64,000 nucleotides of DNA from Kibdelosporangium sp. MJ126-NF4 (lineage in GTDB: Bacteria > Actinomycetota > Actinomycetes > Mycobacteriales > Pseudonocardiaceae), in the NCBI RefSeq assembly GCF_000826545.1, contig NZ_CDME01000011.1:336001-400000 (forward strand), in the 5' to 3' direction. This document shows positions 7,655-17,008 of the stretch, piece after piece. Position 1 is the stretch's first letter. Every line of letters starts with the position of its first letter. The notes beneath the pieces are model-generated. The model worked only from the letters and a program-made list of their open reading frames with translations. It was not told the DNA's origin and ran no database searches. The translations under genes were made by a program, and so were the position numbers.

Positions 7655-9118
7655 ATGAGTGATCAAGATGCGGACGCGGCTGCCCGCACACTGCCGCTCC
7701 GCCATTCCGAGGACATACAGGGGGACATTCTCGCCGGATTTCGCAAGGACCACGTGACCGTCCTGCTCCTGCGGTTTCCGGATGATCATGAACCCGTGCG
7801 GAAATGGCTGCGCAGGCTGATCCCGCAGATCGCGACGACTCGCCAGGTCGCCGCGTTCAACAGCGAATTCAGCTCGGCACGGCACAACCTCGCCGGAACG
7901 GACCCGGCCGCACTGAGCGCGACATGGGTGAACGTCAGCCTGACCTACGCCGGGCTGCGGTTCCTGATGGGCACCGAGCCCTTCCCCGACCAGCGGCCCG
8001 ACGGCGTGCAGGCCTTCGTGCAGGGTGCCTTCGCCCGAGCGGGGATCAACGGCGACGACGGCGACAGCGCACCGGACCAGTGGCTGTTCGGCCGCTCCGA
8101 CCAGCCGGTGCACGCGATGATCATGATCGGCTCCGACGACCAGGCGAAGCTCGACGTCCGGGCGTCCGAACTGCGGGTCGGTGCCGCCCGCGCGGGCATG
8201 ACGGTCACGTTCGAGCAGGTCGGCGGCACACTGCCGGGCGAAGCACGAGGTCACGAGCACTTCGGGTTCAAGGACGGGATCAGCCAGCCGGGCGTGCGCG
8301 AGTTCGACCGGCCCGACCCCCGCGACCCGATCCACGTCGACGGCAAACCGGGCACCCGGATCCTGCCCGCAGGCGAGTTCGTGGTCGGCCACCCGAAGCT
8401 GACCGGGGACGCGCCCCCACTCCCGGAATGGACGAGGAACGGCTCATTCCAGGTGGTGCGCAGGCTGGCACAGGACGTGCCCGCCTGGTGGGCGCAGGCC
8501 GGTGCCGCGCGTCGGCAACTCGACAAGGAGGGGATCGAGTTGCCGCCCGGCACCGGCACTGAATGGCTGGCCGCACGCGCGGTCGGCCGGTGGCGTTCGG
8601 GCGCGTCCGTCGCGCACAACCCGAACGCGGAACCACCGACGAAACCGGGAGCGCCCGATGACAACCTGATCAGCTACGTGGGAGACGACGAAGGGCACAC
8701 CACACCGCATTTCGCCCACATCAGGAAGACCAACCCGCGTGACGGAATCGGCGGGGACTTCACCCCGGCCGACACCAGGCGGATCATCCGCAGGGGAATT
8801 CCGTACGGCCAGCCTTTCGACCCGGCCGCAGGCGCGGGGCACGGCCCGGACGCCGACCGCGGCCTCGTTTTCATCGCCTACATGTCGGACCTGGCGATCC
8901 AGTTCGAGTTCCTGCAGCAGGCGTGGATCAACAACGCCGACTTCCTGCAGACCGGAACAGGCAACGACCCGGTGATCGGCAAGGACACCGACGTCAACCT
9001 GAAGCTCGACACGAAACCAGAAGGAAAGAAACTCCATTTCGCACAGTTCGTGCGCACCGAGGGGACTGTCTATGCTTTCGCACCGTCACTCAGCACTTTG
9101 CGCGCTCTCGCAGGATGA
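7655..9118 (+). CDS. DyP-type haem peroxidase
   Basis: A 487-residue dye-decolourising peroxidase. The distal GxxDG signature is present as FKDGISQPG near residue 205, with the catalytic Asp in KDG. The proximal haem ligand is probably the His of HFAHIRKTNPR near residue 354, followed by GIPYG. There is no Tat or Sec signal, so it should be cytoplasmic or cargo of an encapsulin-like shell, but no shell gene is nearby. An AGGGGG precedes the ATG. The gene stands alone, with 230 bases upstream and a strong hairpin downstream. These enzymes oxidise phenolic and dye substrates with H2O2; the natural substrate is unknown. Confidence 0.93.
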   Translation: MSDQDADAAARTLPLRHSEDIQGDILAGFRKDHVTVLLLRFPDDHEPVRKWLRRLIPQIATTRQVAAFNSEFSSARHNLAGTDPAALSATWVNVSLTYAGLRFLMGTEPFPDQRPDGVQAFVQGAFARAGINGDDGDSAPDQWLFGRSDQPVHAMIMIGSDDQAKLDVRASELRVGAARAGMTVTFEQVGGTLPGEARGHEHFGFKDGISQPGVREFDRPDPRDPIHVDGKPGTRILPAGEFVVGHPKLTGDAPPLPEWTRNGSFQVVRRLAQDVPAWWAQAGAARRQLDKEGIELPPGTGTEWLAARAVGRWRSGASVAHNPNAEPPTKPGAPDDNLISYVGDDEGHTTPHFAHIRKTNPRDGIGGDFTPADTRRIIRRGIPYGQPFDPAAGAGHGPDADRGLVFIAYMSDLAIQFEFLQQAWINNADFLQTGTGNDPVIGKDTDVNLKLDTKPEGKKLHFAQFVRTEGTVYAFAPSLSTLRALAG

Positions 9119-9156
9119 CCGCGACATGTGACTGATCTGATCCGAAGATGATTCAA

Positions 9157-9178
9157 GGGCCCGGCTCGTGCCGGGCCC
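9157..9178 (+). terminator. GC-rich terminator hairpin after the DyP gene
   Basis: A perfect 9-bp stem (GGGCCCGGC with GCCGGGCCC) closes a 4-base loop TCGT, 38 bases after the peroxidase stop. There is no T-run, as is common in actinomycetes. Confidence 0.75.
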
Positions 9179-9344
9179 AGTGTCGTGTGACCCCGCTCCC
9201 TTGGCCTTGCCGGGGCTCAAATCGTCCCTGACGGCACCGCCGAAACGCCGAAAGACAACCAGTATTCGCGCCGTCCCGGCGGCACCGCTAGGAACAATTT
9301 GATCACCCGGCAAGGCTCAAGGGAGAAGGGCCACACGACACTGG

Positions 9345-9887
9345 CTATCTCGAATCGCCCGTGAACTGGTCGACCAGTCGTACCGGGTCGCTGTCCACAC
9401 TGATGAAATCGCGGTAGGCCTGGCTGATGAAGCCCTCGGCCACCATGTGCTCGACCATGGCGACCAGCGGCTGGTAGAAACCGTCGGTGTCCACGATCCC
9501 GATGGGTTTCGTGTGCAGTCCGATCTGGGCCCACGTCCAGATCTCGAACAGCTCGTCCAGTGTTCCCGCGCCGCCGGGCAACGCCAGGAAGCCGTCGGAC
9601 AGCTCGGCCATCATGGCTTTGCGCTCGTGCATGCTGCCGACCACGTGCAGCTCGGTCAGGCCCTGGTGCGCCAGTTCCCTGTCGACCATGCTCGTCGGGA
9701 TCACACCGATGACCTGGCCACCGGCCGCCAGCGTCGCGTCCGCGATGATGCCCATCGTGCCGACCGACGCGCCGCCGTAGACCAGCGCGATCCCACGCTT
9801 GGCCAGCAGCGTGCCCAGGTCGGCCGCGACCGAGGCGTACCGGGGCGTGCGGCCGGGCCTCGAGCCGCAGAACACGCAGATCCGCAC
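9345..9887 (-). CDS. LOG-family protein (cytokinin riboside 5'-monophosphate phosphoribohydrolase type)
   Basis: A 180-residue Rossmann-like LOG protein. It opens with ICVFCGSRPG and has the diagnostic LPGGAGTLDELFE (PGGxGTxxE) near residue 101. Family members release the base from nucleoside monophosphates; in bacteria the physiological role is uncertain. The GTG start at 9887 shares one base with the stop of the upstream LOG paralogue, so the two are co-translated. Two adjacent LOG paralogues in one operon may form hetero-oligomers; this is inference. Confidence 0.9.
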   Translation of the reverse strand: MRICVFCGSRPGRTPRYASVAADLGTLLAKRGIALVYGGASVGTMGIIADATLAAGGQVIGVIPTSMVDRELAHQGLTELHVVGSMHERKAMMAELSDGFLALPGGAGTLDELFEIWTWAQIGLHTKPIGIVDTDGFYQPLVAMVEHMVAEGFISQAYRDFISVDSDPVRLVDQFTGDSR

Positions 9888-10648
9888 TAGTGGACTTCCT
9901 CCCAGGCGCGGTAGGCGTTCTCGACCACGCTGATCGCGTCGTCGACGTCGTCGGTCACGTGGATCAGCGCCAGGTCCTTCTCGCCGACCTTGCCCGTCTT
10001 GAACACCACGTCCTGCAGCCAGTCGTGCAGGCCACCCCAGTAGTCACTGCCGAACAGCACGATCGGGAACTTCGTGACCTTCTTGGTCTGCACCAGCGTC
10101 AGCGCCTCGAACAGCTCGTCGAGCGTGCCGAAGCCACCGGGCAGGCAGATGAAGGCCTGCGCGTACTTGATGAACATCGTCTTGCGGACGAAGAAGTACC
10201 GGAAGTTCACCCCGAGGTCCACCCACGGGTTCAGGCCCTGCTCGAACGGCAGCTCGATGCCCAGCCCGATCGACAGGCCACCGGCCTCCGACGCGCCCCG
10301 GTTCACCGCCTCCATCGTGCCGGGGCCACCGCCGGTCAGCGCCGCGAAACCCGCCTCGGCCAGCGCCGCGCCGATCTTGCGGCCCAGCTCGTATTCGGGG
10401 TGGTCACGCGCGGTGCGGGCGGACCCGAAGACGGTCACCGCGCGGGGGACCTCCGCGAGCGCGCCGAACCCCTCCACGAACTCCGCCTGGATGCGCATCA
10501 CGCGCCACGGGTCTGTGTGCACCCATGCCGACGGGCCACGCGAGTCGAGCAGGCGCTGGTCTGTGGTGGTCGATTCCTCGCTGCGCCCACGGCGCAAGGT
10601 CACCGGGCCCCGTTGCTTCTCTTTGGGGCGATCCTCGTTCATCGTCAC
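9887..10648 (-). CDS. LOG-family protein, longer paralogue (TIGR00730 type)
   Basis: A 253-residue LOG-family member with a charged ~50-residue N-terminal extension before AVTVFGSART. It has TGGGPGTMEAVNRGA near residue 100 and CLPGGFGTLDELFEA near residue 170, carrying the PGGxGTxxE active-site loop. It corresponds in type and neighbourhood to the LOG protein near folP2 in mycobacteria. A second ATG lies two codons downstream, so the exact start is uncertain. It overlaps the shorter LOG gene by one base. Confidence 0.88.
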   Translation of the reverse strand: MTMNEDRPKEKQRGPVTLRRGRSEESTTTDQRLLDSRGPSAWVHTDPWRVMRIQAEFVEGFGALAEVPRAVTVFGSARTARDHPEYELGRKIGAALAEAGFAALTGGGPGTMEAVNRGASEAGGLSIGLGIELPFEQGLNPWVDLGVNFRYFFVRKTMFIKYAQAFICLPGGFGTLDELFEALTLVQTKKVTKFPIVLFGSDYWGGLHDWLQDVVFKTGKVGEKDLALIHVTDDVDDAISVVENAYRAWEEVH

Positions 10649-10731
10649 CGGCTCAATTCTAGTTGTGATCGTCCGCCCAACCGGTGACCAGTTCGGCTCG
10701 GCATGGTGACTGTCCGGTGATCAGTGGGCTA

Positions 10732-10895
10732 GTGGTCCCGACCGGAGGTTCGTTGGGGGTAGTCGGCGGATCCAGGTTTCCGCTGGGCGTGCGGCCGGAA
10801 GGGGCTTGTACCGGGTTGTACTAGTGCCTTTCGGCCGTGCGTCCAGCGGGAAGCTGGGCCGTCGAGACCCCCGACTAACCTCCGGTCGGGACCAC
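10732..10895. repeat. Foldback element with 19-bp perfect inverted repeats
   Basis: GTGGTCCCGACCGGAGGTT at 10732-10750 is the exact reverse complement of 10877-10895. Inside lies a second, imperfect pair around TCCGCTGGGCG (about 10779) and CGTCCAGCGGGA (about 10840), so the whole 164 bases can fold into one nested hairpin. The right arm overlaps the last codons and stop of dapE. It may be a dapE terminator or a small foldback insertion. Confidence 0.75.
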
Positions 10896-11954
10896 CAGCC
10901 ACTGGCCGAGCACACGCGCACAGTCGGTGATCTGCTGGACGTGCACGTGCTCCTGCTGGGTGTGTGCGAGGGTCGGGTCGCCGGGACCGAAGTTGACCGC
11001 GGGCATGCCGAGCGCGGCGAACCGGGCGACGTCCGTCCAGCCCAGCTTGGCGACCGGCGCTCCCCCGGCCACCTCGACGAGCTCCTGCGCGGCAGGCGAC
11101 TGCAGGCCGGGAAGCGCACCCGACGCGTGGTCGACGACCGTGACCTCGAAGCCGTCGAAGATCTCACGCAGGTGCTTCTCGGCGTCCGCGAGGCTGCGGT
11201 CGGGCGCGAACCGGTGGTTGATCGTCAGCACGGCCTCGTCGGGCACGACGTTGCCCGCGACACCGCCCTCGATCTTCACCGCCTGCAGGCCTTCGCGGTA
11301 CGTGCAGCCGTCGATGTCCACGATCCGCGACTCGTAGGCCTCCAGCCTGCGCAGCGCCTCGCCGAGCGCGTGGATCGCGTTGACGCCCATCCACGCGCGC
11401 GCGGTGTGGGCGCGTTTGCCGGTGGTGCGGATCTCGATGCGCATAGTGCCCTGGCACCCGGCCTCGATCACTCCGTTGGACGGTTCGCAGACCACGGCGA
11501 CGTCGCCGAGCAGCCAGTCCTTGAGCTCGCCGCGTTCGATCCGGCCGAGGCCGTTGCGGCTGGCGTCGATCTCCTCACAGTCATAGAAGACGAACGTGAG
11601 GTCGTGGCGTGGGTCGGTGACGGTCGCGGCCAGGTGCAGCATGACCGCGTCGCCGCCTTTCATGTCGACCGTGCCGCAGCCGTGCAGGATCCCGCCTTCG
11701 CGCCGGGACGGCAGGTTGTCGTTGATCGGCACCGTGTCGATGTGACCAGCGAAGACGACCCGGCGCTGCCTGCCGAGGTTCGTGCGCGCCAGGACCGTGT
11801 TGCCCGATCGGGCGACTTCCAGATGGCCGAGCTTGCGCAGGGCTCGTTCGACGGCGTCGGCCAGGTCGGCTTCGTTCTCCGAGACGCTCGGGATGTCGAC
11901 GAGGACAGCGGTCAGCTCGACTGGGTCGGCATTGAGATCAAGTTCAACGGTCAC
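10875..11954 (-). CDS. dapE: Succinyl-diaminopimelate desuccinylase
   Basis: A 359-residue M20-family zinc hydrolase. It converts N-succinyl-LL-diaminopimelate to LL-diaminopimelate for lysine and peptidoglycan. Metal ligands and catalytic residues are visible: HID at residues 71-73, the bridging Asp in VDMKGG at 97, the CEE pair at 126-128 and a C-terminal H in EHVHVQQ. The GTG start at 11954 has no Shine-Dalgarno. Instead a TAGCGT -10 box lies 6 bases upstream, indicating a leaderless mRNA. It is divergent from the toxin-antitoxin pair and its last codons lie in a foldback repeat. Confidence 0.93.
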   Translation of the reverse strand: MTVELDLNADPVELTAVLVDIPSVSENEADLADAVERALRKLGHLEVARSGNTVLARTNLGRQRRVVFAGHIDTVPINDNLPSRREGGILHGCGTVDMKGGDAVMLHLAATVTDPRHDLTFVFYDCEEIDASRNGLGRIERGELKDWLLGDVAVVCEPSNGVIEAGCQGTMRIEIRTTGKRAHTARAWMGVNAIHALGEALRRLEAYESRIVDIDGCTYREGLQAVKIEGGVAGNVVPDEAVLTINHRFAPDRSLADAEKHLREIFDGFEVTVVDHASGALPGLQSPAAQELVEVAGGAPVAKLGWTDVARFAALGMPAVNFGPGDPTLAHTQQEHVHVQQITDCARVLGQWLVVPTGG

Positions 11955-11972
11955 ACCAGCACGCTACTCGTC

Positions 11973-12029
11973 ACGTGCGTTTCACGTGGTCCACGTGAAA
12001 GTAACGTGGACCACGTGAGATCCACGTGG
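11973..12029. promoter_or_regulatory. Cluster of CACGTGG half-sites: probable toxin-antitoxin operator
   Basis: At least five CACGTG/ACGTGG half-sites are packed between dapE and the antitoxin. They include a 19-base near-perfect palindrome TTCACGTGGTCCACGTGAA at 11981-11999, a second inverted pair at 12003-12017 and a third half-site at 12023-12029. The spacing fits cooperative binding by a ribbon-helix-helix antitoxin. A TACCGT -10 box at 12030-12035 follows directly, 6 bases before the antitoxin ATG. The same sites sit just upstream of the dapE -10 box (11961-11966). Confidence 0.75.
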
Positions 12030-12041
12030 TACCGTTAGGCC

Positions 12042-12329
12042 ATGAAGAGGAACATCACCGTCCAGTTAGACGAAGAAGTCATCGACAAGGCGAAGGTGCT
12101 GGCAGCCCGGCGCGGAACGTCCGTCAGCGCTCTCCTCACCCAGCAAGTCACCAAGCTGGCCGAGGAGGTAACTCGCTACGAGGCGGCCAAACAGCGCGCC
12201 CTCGCCCTGATGGAGGAGCTCAGCAGCCTCCGACGTCCCGGCGAAGGCGAGAAGCTGACGTGGACTCGCGAGGAAATCTACGGCGACCGCGGGTGGAATC
12301 GTAAGGAAGCAGAGGGAACCACCGAGTGA
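12042..12329 (+). CDS. Ribbon-helix-helix (CopG-like) antitoxin
   Basis: A 95-residue protein. Its first ~45 residues are a ribbon-helix-helix DNA-binding motif: the strand NITVQLDEEV, then helices around KAKVLAARRGTSVSALLTQQ. The C-terminal half is charged and would wrap the toxin. The TGA overlaps the toxin start as GTGA. The ATG is 6 bases after a TACCGT -10 box, so the mRNA is probably leaderless. It should neutralise the PIN toxin and autorepress through the CACGTGG sites; this is inference from family and layout. Confidence 0.85.
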   Translation: MKRNITVQLDEEVIDKAKVLAARRGTSVSALLTQQVTKLAEEVTRYEAAKQRALALMEELSSLRRPGEGEKLTWTREEIYGDRGWNRKEAEGTTE

Positions 12330-12757
12330 CAGGCGCAATCCCCGAACTGGTCTTCATCGACACCAACGTCCTCATCTACGCCCACGACGGAGAGGACCAG
12401 ACCAAGAACGAGATCGCAAGAGCCACGTTGGACAAGCTGTGGAACACAGATACAGGAGCGCTGAGCACGCAGGTCCTGCAAGAGTTCTACTCGGTAGCCA
12501 CTCGCAAACTCAGCTACTCACCCACGAGAGCACGCGAGGTCATCTCGGCCTACGGTGAATGGTGCGCCATGGACACCGACACGCAATTACTGGTCACGGC
12601 AAGCGTCTTGAGCGAGCGGTACCAACTCAACTGGTGGGACGCGTTGATCATCGAGGCCGCGCTTCGCTCCGGTGCCACGACGCTGTTGACCGAGGACATG
12701 CAGCACGGGCAGACCATCGGAGCGCTCACCATCCGCAACCCGTTCGTCGAGTCCTGA
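12326..12757 (+). CDS. vapC: PIN-domain ribonuclease toxin (VapC-like)
   Basis: A 143-residue PIN domain. The acidic active site is visible as FIDTNVLIYAHD (first Asp near residue 11), the Glu of QVLQEFY near 50, WWDALIIEAA near 102 and LLTEDMQHG near 121. Family members cut tRNA or rRNA and are silenced by the cognate antitoxin encoded immediately upstream. The GTG start at 12326 overlaps the antitoxin stop. All four acidic positions are present, so the toxin should be active. Confidence 0.88.
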   Translation: MTGAIPELVFIDTNVLIYAHDGEDQTKNEIARATLDKLWNTDTGALSTQVLQEFYSVATRKLSYSPTRAREVISAYGEWCAMDTDTQLLVTASVLSERYQLNWWDALIIEAALRSGATTLLTEDMQHGQTIGALTIRNPFVES

Positions 12758-12781
12758 CCGCTCGTTGGTTACCGTTTGGGT

Positions 12782-13759
12782 GTGAGCGTGAACCCCGAGT
12801 CGAGCGGCGCGTACGGCGTCGGCCTTGCAACAGTCACCACTGATGGCACCGTTCTGGACTGCTGGTTTCCCAAGCCCAAGCTGGGGGACGCGCCCGCACC
12901 AGGGACGCAGCACCTGTCCGAAATGGAGGCGGCCGAGGAGCTCGGCAACGGGATCTCCGCCATGCTCGGGCCGGATGACGCCCGTGGTGTCGAGATCATC
13001 GCGGTGCGTACCGGGATCAATGCCCTGGCTGAGCCACCGAACAGCGCGTACGACGTCTACCTGCGGCTGCACCTGCTGTCCTCGCGGCTTGCCACGCCCA
13101 ACGGCCTCAATCTCGACGGCATCTTCGGCCTGCTGGCCAACGTCGTGTGGACCAACCACGGCCCGTGCCCGGTGGAGAACTTCGCGGCGACGCGGCTGGC
13201 GCTGCGTGCTCGTGGCGCGGTGACCGTGCACGGCATCGACAAGTTCCCTCGAATGGTGGACTACGTCGTGCCCAGCGGTGTCCGGATCGCGGACGCGGAC
13301 CGCGTCCGGCTGGGCGCGTACCTGGCGAGTGGCACGACCGTCATGCACGAGGGCTTCGTCAACTTCAACGCGGGCACGCTGGGCTCGTCGATGGTCGAGG
13401 GCCGGATCTCCCAGGGCGTTGTCGTCGGCGACGGCTCGGACGTCGGCGGCGGCGCGTCGATCATGGGCACGCTGTCCGGCGGCGGCAAGGAGACGATCGT
13501 GATCGGCGAACGCTGCCTGGTCGGCGCGAACGCCGGGATCGGCATCTCGCTCGGCGACGACTGTGTGGTCGAGGCAGGCCTGTACGTCACCGCGGGAACG
13601 AAGGTCACACTGCCCGACGGCAAGCTGGTCAAAGCCCGCGACCTCTCGGGCGGGAACAACCTGCTCTTCCGGCGCAACTCCAGCACCGGCACCGTCGAGG
13701 TCGTCGAGCGCAGCGGATCCGGTGTTCATCTGAACGCCGCTTTGCATGCCAACGATTAA
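12782..13759 (+). CDS. dapD: 2,3,4,5-tetrahydropyridine-2,6-dicarboxylate N-succinyltransferase
   Basis: A 325-residue trimeric left-handed beta-helix enzyme of the actinobacterial DapD type. It succinylates tetrahydrodipicolinate in the lysine/DAP pathway using succinyl-Co[33 protein letters not shown] and the hexapeptide-rich [15 protein letters not shown] segment are all characteristic. I place the start at GTG 12782 because a TACCGT -10 box ends 6 bases upstream (leaderless). A TTG at 12776 is a weaker alternative. dapD, dapE and dapC all occur in this window but in separate transcription units. Confidence 0.93.
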   Translation: MSVNPESSGAYGVGLATVTTDGTVLDCWFPKPKLGDAPAPGTQHLSEMEAAEELGNGISAMLGPDDARGVEIIAVRTGINALAEPPNSAYDVYLRLHLLSSRLATPNGLNLDGIFGLLANVVWTNHGPCPVENFAATRLALRARGAVTVHGIDKFPRMVDYVVPSGVRIADADRVRLGAYLASGTTVMHEGFVNFNAGTLGSSMVEGRISQGVVVGDGSDVGGGASIMGTLSGGGKETIVIGERCLVGANAGIGISLGDDCVVEAGLYVTAGTKVTLPDGKLVKARDLSGGNNLLFRRNSSTGTVEVVERSGSGVHLNAALHAND

Positions 13760-13785
13760 CTCTCGGTTCACCTAACATCAGACAT

Positions 13786-14712
13786 GTGACTGTTACACCA
13801 GTAGACCTTGGGCTGCCCGCAGAACCGACCAGCGCACGCCGGAAGGATCCGCCCGCCGTGCATGTCCGTGTGCGGCTGGACAATCAGCTGCGCGCGTTGC
13901 TCTCCCACGAGGAAGGCACTCGGTCCGGAGTGGACCCTGAGGACCTGCACCAGATGCGCGTCACCATCCGGCGGCTGCGCGCGGCGGTCAACGCGGACGG
14001 CGCCGGGCTCGGTGAGATCGCGCCACCGCTGCAGATCGACCTCAAGTGGCTCGGCAACGCCCTCGGCCCGGTCAGGGACATCGACGTGCAGCTCGACCGG
14101 CTGCGGGCCGAGGCCGCCGGTTTCGACGACGACGAACGCGCCGCGGTCGAACGCCTGCTCGGCGACCTGATCGCGGAGCGCAAGGCAGCACGGCGCCGGA
14201 TGCTGGCGGCGTTGCGCACCAAGCGCTACAGCAGCCTGTTGACCTCGTTGGCGTCGGCGACCGCGTCGGCGCCGGAGGCCACTTCGGACAGTGAGGGCCA
14301 GGCGGCCGCTGCCGTGATCAGTGTGATCTACCGGCCGTACCGCAAGCTTTTCAAGGCCGTGTCGGCGCTGGGCGAGGACCCGCCGGACGAGCAGCTGCAC
14401 GCGCTGCGAATCAAGGGCAAGCGGTTGCGGTACGCCGCCGAGCTGGTCGGTGCCGCGGGCAAGGAGCCGGTCAAGCAGTTGATCAAGGCGACGAAGGCCT
14501 TCCAGGAGGTCCTCGGCGAGCACCAGGACGCCGCCGTCGCCGAGGAGACCATCCGTCGGCTCGTCGCCGAGCAGGACGATCCCGCTGTCATCTTCGTCGC
14601 GGGGCGGCTGGTCGAGCGGGAACACGCCCGGCGGCTGGCCTACCGGTCCCAGTGGCGGGACAAGTGGGACGCCGTCGCCGCCGCCGCGCCCGATTTCAAC
14701 CGCAAAGGCTGA
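13786..14712 (+). CDS. CHAD-domain protein
   Basis: A 308-residue protein made of one CHAD domain, a helical bundle rich in conserved His and basic residues. Typical segments are HQMRVTIRRLRAA near residue 55, GPVRDIDVQLDRL near 97 and HALRIKGKRLRYAAEL near 205. CHAD domains bind inorganic polyphosphate. No CYTH triphosphatase domain is fused or adjacent. The GTG start is 7 bases after a TAACAT -10-like box, without Shine-Dalgarno. It follows dapD by 26 bases and converges on dapC. Confidence 0.85.
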   Translation: MTVTPVDLGLPAEPTSARRKDPPAVHVRVRLDNQLRALLSHEEGTRSGVDPEDLHQMRVTIRRLRAAVNADGAGLGEIAPPLQIDLKWLGNALGPVRDIDVQLDRLRAEAAGFDDDERAAVERLLGDLIAERKAARRRMLAALRTKRYSSLLTSLASATASAPEATSDSEGQAAAAVISVIYRPYRKLFKAVSALGEDPPDEQLHALRIKGKRLRYAAELVGAAGKEPVKQLIKATKAFQEVLGEHQDAAVAEETIRRLVAEQDDPAVIFVAGRLVEREHARRLAYRSQWRDKWDAVAAAAPDFNRKG

Positions 14713-14715
14713 TTC

Positions 14716-15804
14716 TCAGCCCGTGAGACGGCCCGCCGCCGCCGACACCCGTTCGTCCGTCGCCGTCAGCGCGACGCGGACATGCTGCTTACCTGTCGGC
14801 CCGTAGAAGACCCCGGGTGCGACCAGGATTCCCCGGTCGGCGAACCAGTCAACCGTGTCCCAGGCGTCCTCTTCCCTGGTCACCCAGAGGTAGAGACCCG
14901 CTTCGGAGTGGTCGATCCGGAACCCTGCCCCGGTCAACGCCGCCTTCAGCGTCTCCCGCCTCGCCCGGTAGCGCTGCTTCTGCGCGACCACGTGGTCGTC
15001 GTCGGACAACGCCACCGTCATCGCCTCCTGGACCGGACGCGGAACGATCATTCCGGCGTGTTTCCGAACCGACAGCAGCCAGGCCACCAGCTTGGGATCA
15101 CCGGTCACGAAACCGGCGCGGTACCCGGCCAGGCTCGACGACTTCGACAGCGAGTGCACCGACAGGATCCCCGTCATGCTTCCCTCGTTCACCGAGGGGT
15201 GCAGCACCGACACCGGGTCGGTCTCCCAGCCCAGTGACAGGTAGCACTCGTCGGAGATCACCGTCGCGCCACGCTCCCGCGCCCACGCGACCACCTTGCG
15301 CAGGTGCGCCACCGGCAGCACCTGGCCAGTCGGGTTCGACGGGGAGTTCAGCCAGATGATCGAGGGTTTCTGCGGGCCCAGCGCCATCAGGCCGTCCGCC
15401 CTGACCACCGTCGCCCCGGCCAGCAGCGCGCCGACCTCGTAGGTCGGGTACGCCAGCTCCGGGATCACGACGATCGAGCCGGGGCTCGTGCCCAGCAGCG
15501 TGGGCAGCCAGGCCACCAGCTCCTTCGACCCGATCGTGGGCAGCACGTCCTGTGCCGCGACCGTGCCGACGCCGAACCGGCGGCCGAGGGCCTGGACGGC
15601 GGCTTCGCGCAGCTCCGGCGTGCCGTGTGTGGTGGGATAACCGGCACGGTCGGACACAGCCGCGAGCGCCGCTCTGATCTGGTCGGGGACCGGGTCGACG
15701 GGCGTGCCGACCGACAGGTCGACCACCCCGTCGGGGTGCTCACGCGCCCTGGCCGTGGGACCCGCGAGCGAGTCCCACGGAAAATCAGGCAGACCGGAGA
15801 TCAA
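14716..15804 (-). CDS. dapC: Succinyldiaminopimelate transaminase
   Basis: A 362-residue fold-type I PLP aminotransferase. It makes N-succinyl-LL-DAP from N-succinyl-2-amino-6-ketopimelate with glutamate. It has the actinobacterial DapC pattern: [10 protein letters not shown] at the N-terminus, [21 protein letters not shown], and the PLP lysine in [13 protein letters not shown]. The C-terminus [14 protein letters not shown] is also typical. The start is TTG at 15804, overlapping the fdxC stop, so it is co-transcribed with the ferredoxin. Confidence 0.9.
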   Translation of the reverse strand: MISGLPDFPWDSLAGPTARAREHPDGVVDLSVGTPVDPVPDQIRAALAAVSDRAGYPTTHGTPELREAAVQALGRRFGVGTVAAQDVLPTIGSKELVAWLPTLLGTSPGSIVVIPELAYPTYEVGALLAGATVVRADGLMALGPQKPSIIWLNSPSNPTGQVLPVAHLRKVVAWARERGATVISDECYLSLGWETDPVSVLHPSVNEGSMTGILSVHSLSKSSSLAGYRAGFVTGDPKLVAWLLSVRKHAGMIVPRPVQEAMTVALSDDDHVVAQKQRYRARRETLKAALTGAGFRIDHSEAGLYLWVTREEDAWDTVDWFADRGILVAPGVFYGPTGKQHVRVALTATDERVSAAAGRLTG

Positions 15805-16127
15805 TGCTCGGTCTCGCGCTGCTCCAGGTCCTTGATCCACTGCGGGTCGGCCGAGACCTTGCCGACCTTGGACGCCCCGCCGGGCGAGCCGAGTTCGTCG
15901 AAGAAGTCGACGTTGGCCTTGGTGTAGTCCTTCCACTGGTCGGGGACGTCGTCCTCGTAGTAGATGGCCTCCACCGGGCAGACTGGCTCGCAGGCACCGC
16001 AGTCGACGCACTCGTCAGGGTGGATGTAGAGCATCCTGTCGCCCTCGTAAATACAGTCGACTGGGCACTCCTCGATGCACGCCTTGTCGAGCAAGTCGAC
16101 GCAGGGCTCGGCGATGACGTAGGTCAC
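15801..16127 (-). CDS. fdxC: 7Fe ferredoxin FdxC
   Basis: A 108-residue ferredoxin carrying [3Fe-4S] and [4Fe-4S] clusters. Cysteines sit at 9, 17, 21 and 25 (second cluster pattern CIEECPVDC) and at 40, 43, 46 and 50 ([11 protein letters not shown]). The ~45-residue C-terminal tail ([18 protein letters not shown]) is shared with mycobacterial FdxC. It is a cytoplasmic low-potential electron carrier. The GTG at 16127 is preceded by AAAGGAG. It is operonic with dapC. Confidence 0.93.
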   Translation of the reverse strand: MTYVIAEPCVDLLDKACIEECPVDCIYEGDRMLYIHPDECVDCGACEPVCPVEAIYYEDDVPDQWKDYTKANVDFFDELGSPGGASKVGKVSADPQWIKDLEQRETEH

Positions 16128-16282
16128 GGTGCTCTGCTCCTTTGAGAAACCTGGTACACGCGCGTTCGGGAAGTACGCGTTGACGCAAGTATCCCCCGTC
16201 CACGGTGCCGACGACTAACCGGTGTCAGAGGGTGACAGGGATCTCAGCAACCCCGAAGGACTGATCCCTGCACAATCCCGGC

Positions 16283-17008
16283 ATGGACACCGTCACCCAG
16301 CTGGAACACGACTGCGCGCAGGCATGGCCCGCGCTGGTGGACCAACGGCTGGGTGACTGGCGGATGCGCGCGGCCGGAGGCTTCACCGGACGCGCGAACA
16401 GCACTCTGACCTGCGGAGACCCCGGAGTCGACGTGCCGACGGCGCTGCGCGGGGCCGCCGGGTTCGCCGAGCGCAACGGCATCCGGCCGACCGCGCACGT
16501 GGTGATGAACACGGAGCTGGACGCCGAGATCGCCCAATTGGGCTGGACGGTCAACCTCGACCATCCCGGCGGGGCCGAGTCCATGGTGATGACCGGCCCG
16601 CTCGACCCGGCGCACCACGACGGCGCCCACATCGACGAGACTCCGTCAACTGAATGGTGGGAGCTGGCCGCGGGCACCACCACGCCGACCCCCGCCCAGC
16701 GACACGTGCTGTCCTCGTCACCCGGAGTCGGATACGGCGTGCTGGAGCAGGACGGCCAGGTGGTCGCGGCTGTGCGCGGGGCAGTGGTGGGCGACCTGCT
16801 GCACGTGGCGCGTTTGGCTGTGCGCCCGGCGTACCGTCGGCAGGGACTGGCCGCCGGGTTGCTCAGGACGCTCTACACATGGGCGCACGCCAAGGGAGCC
16901 ACCCGGCAGGCGCTGCAGGTTGCTGAACACAACACCGCCGCGATCCGCCTGTACGAGGCGTTCGGGTGCACTGAGCACCACCGCTACCGCTACTGGACCC
17001 CCTGCTGA
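16283..17008 (+). CDS. GNAT-family N-acetyltransferase, two-part
   Basis: A 241-residue protein. The C-terminal ~100 residues form a GNAT domain: LAVRPAYRRQGLAAGLLRTL near residue 175 (acetyl-CoA loop) and ALQVAEHNTAAIRLYEAFGC near 212. The N-terminal half is Trp/Gly-rich (WRMRAAGGFTGRANST) and resembles a degenerate partner domain seen in many actinobacterial GNATs. The ATG lies 6 bases after a CACAAT -10-like box. Its 3' end overlaps the convergent hypothetical gene by 19 bases. Substrate unknown. Confidence 0.83.
   Translation: MDTVTQLEHDCAQAWPALVDQRLGDWRMRAAGGFTGRANSTLTCGDPGVDVPTALRGAAGFAERNGIRPTAHVVMNTELDAEIAQLGWTVNLDHPGGAESMVMTGPLDPAHHDGAHIDETPSTEWWELAAGTTTPTPAQRHVLSSSPGVGYGVLEQDGQVVAAVRGAVVGDLLHVARLAVRPAYRRQGLAAGLLRTLYTWAHAKGATRQALQVAEHNTAAIRLYEAFGCTEHHRYRYWTPC

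Noticed and set aside
7655..9118. DyP peroxidase as part of an encapsulin system
   Set aside because: No encapsulin shell gene next to it and no clear C-terminal targeting peptide.
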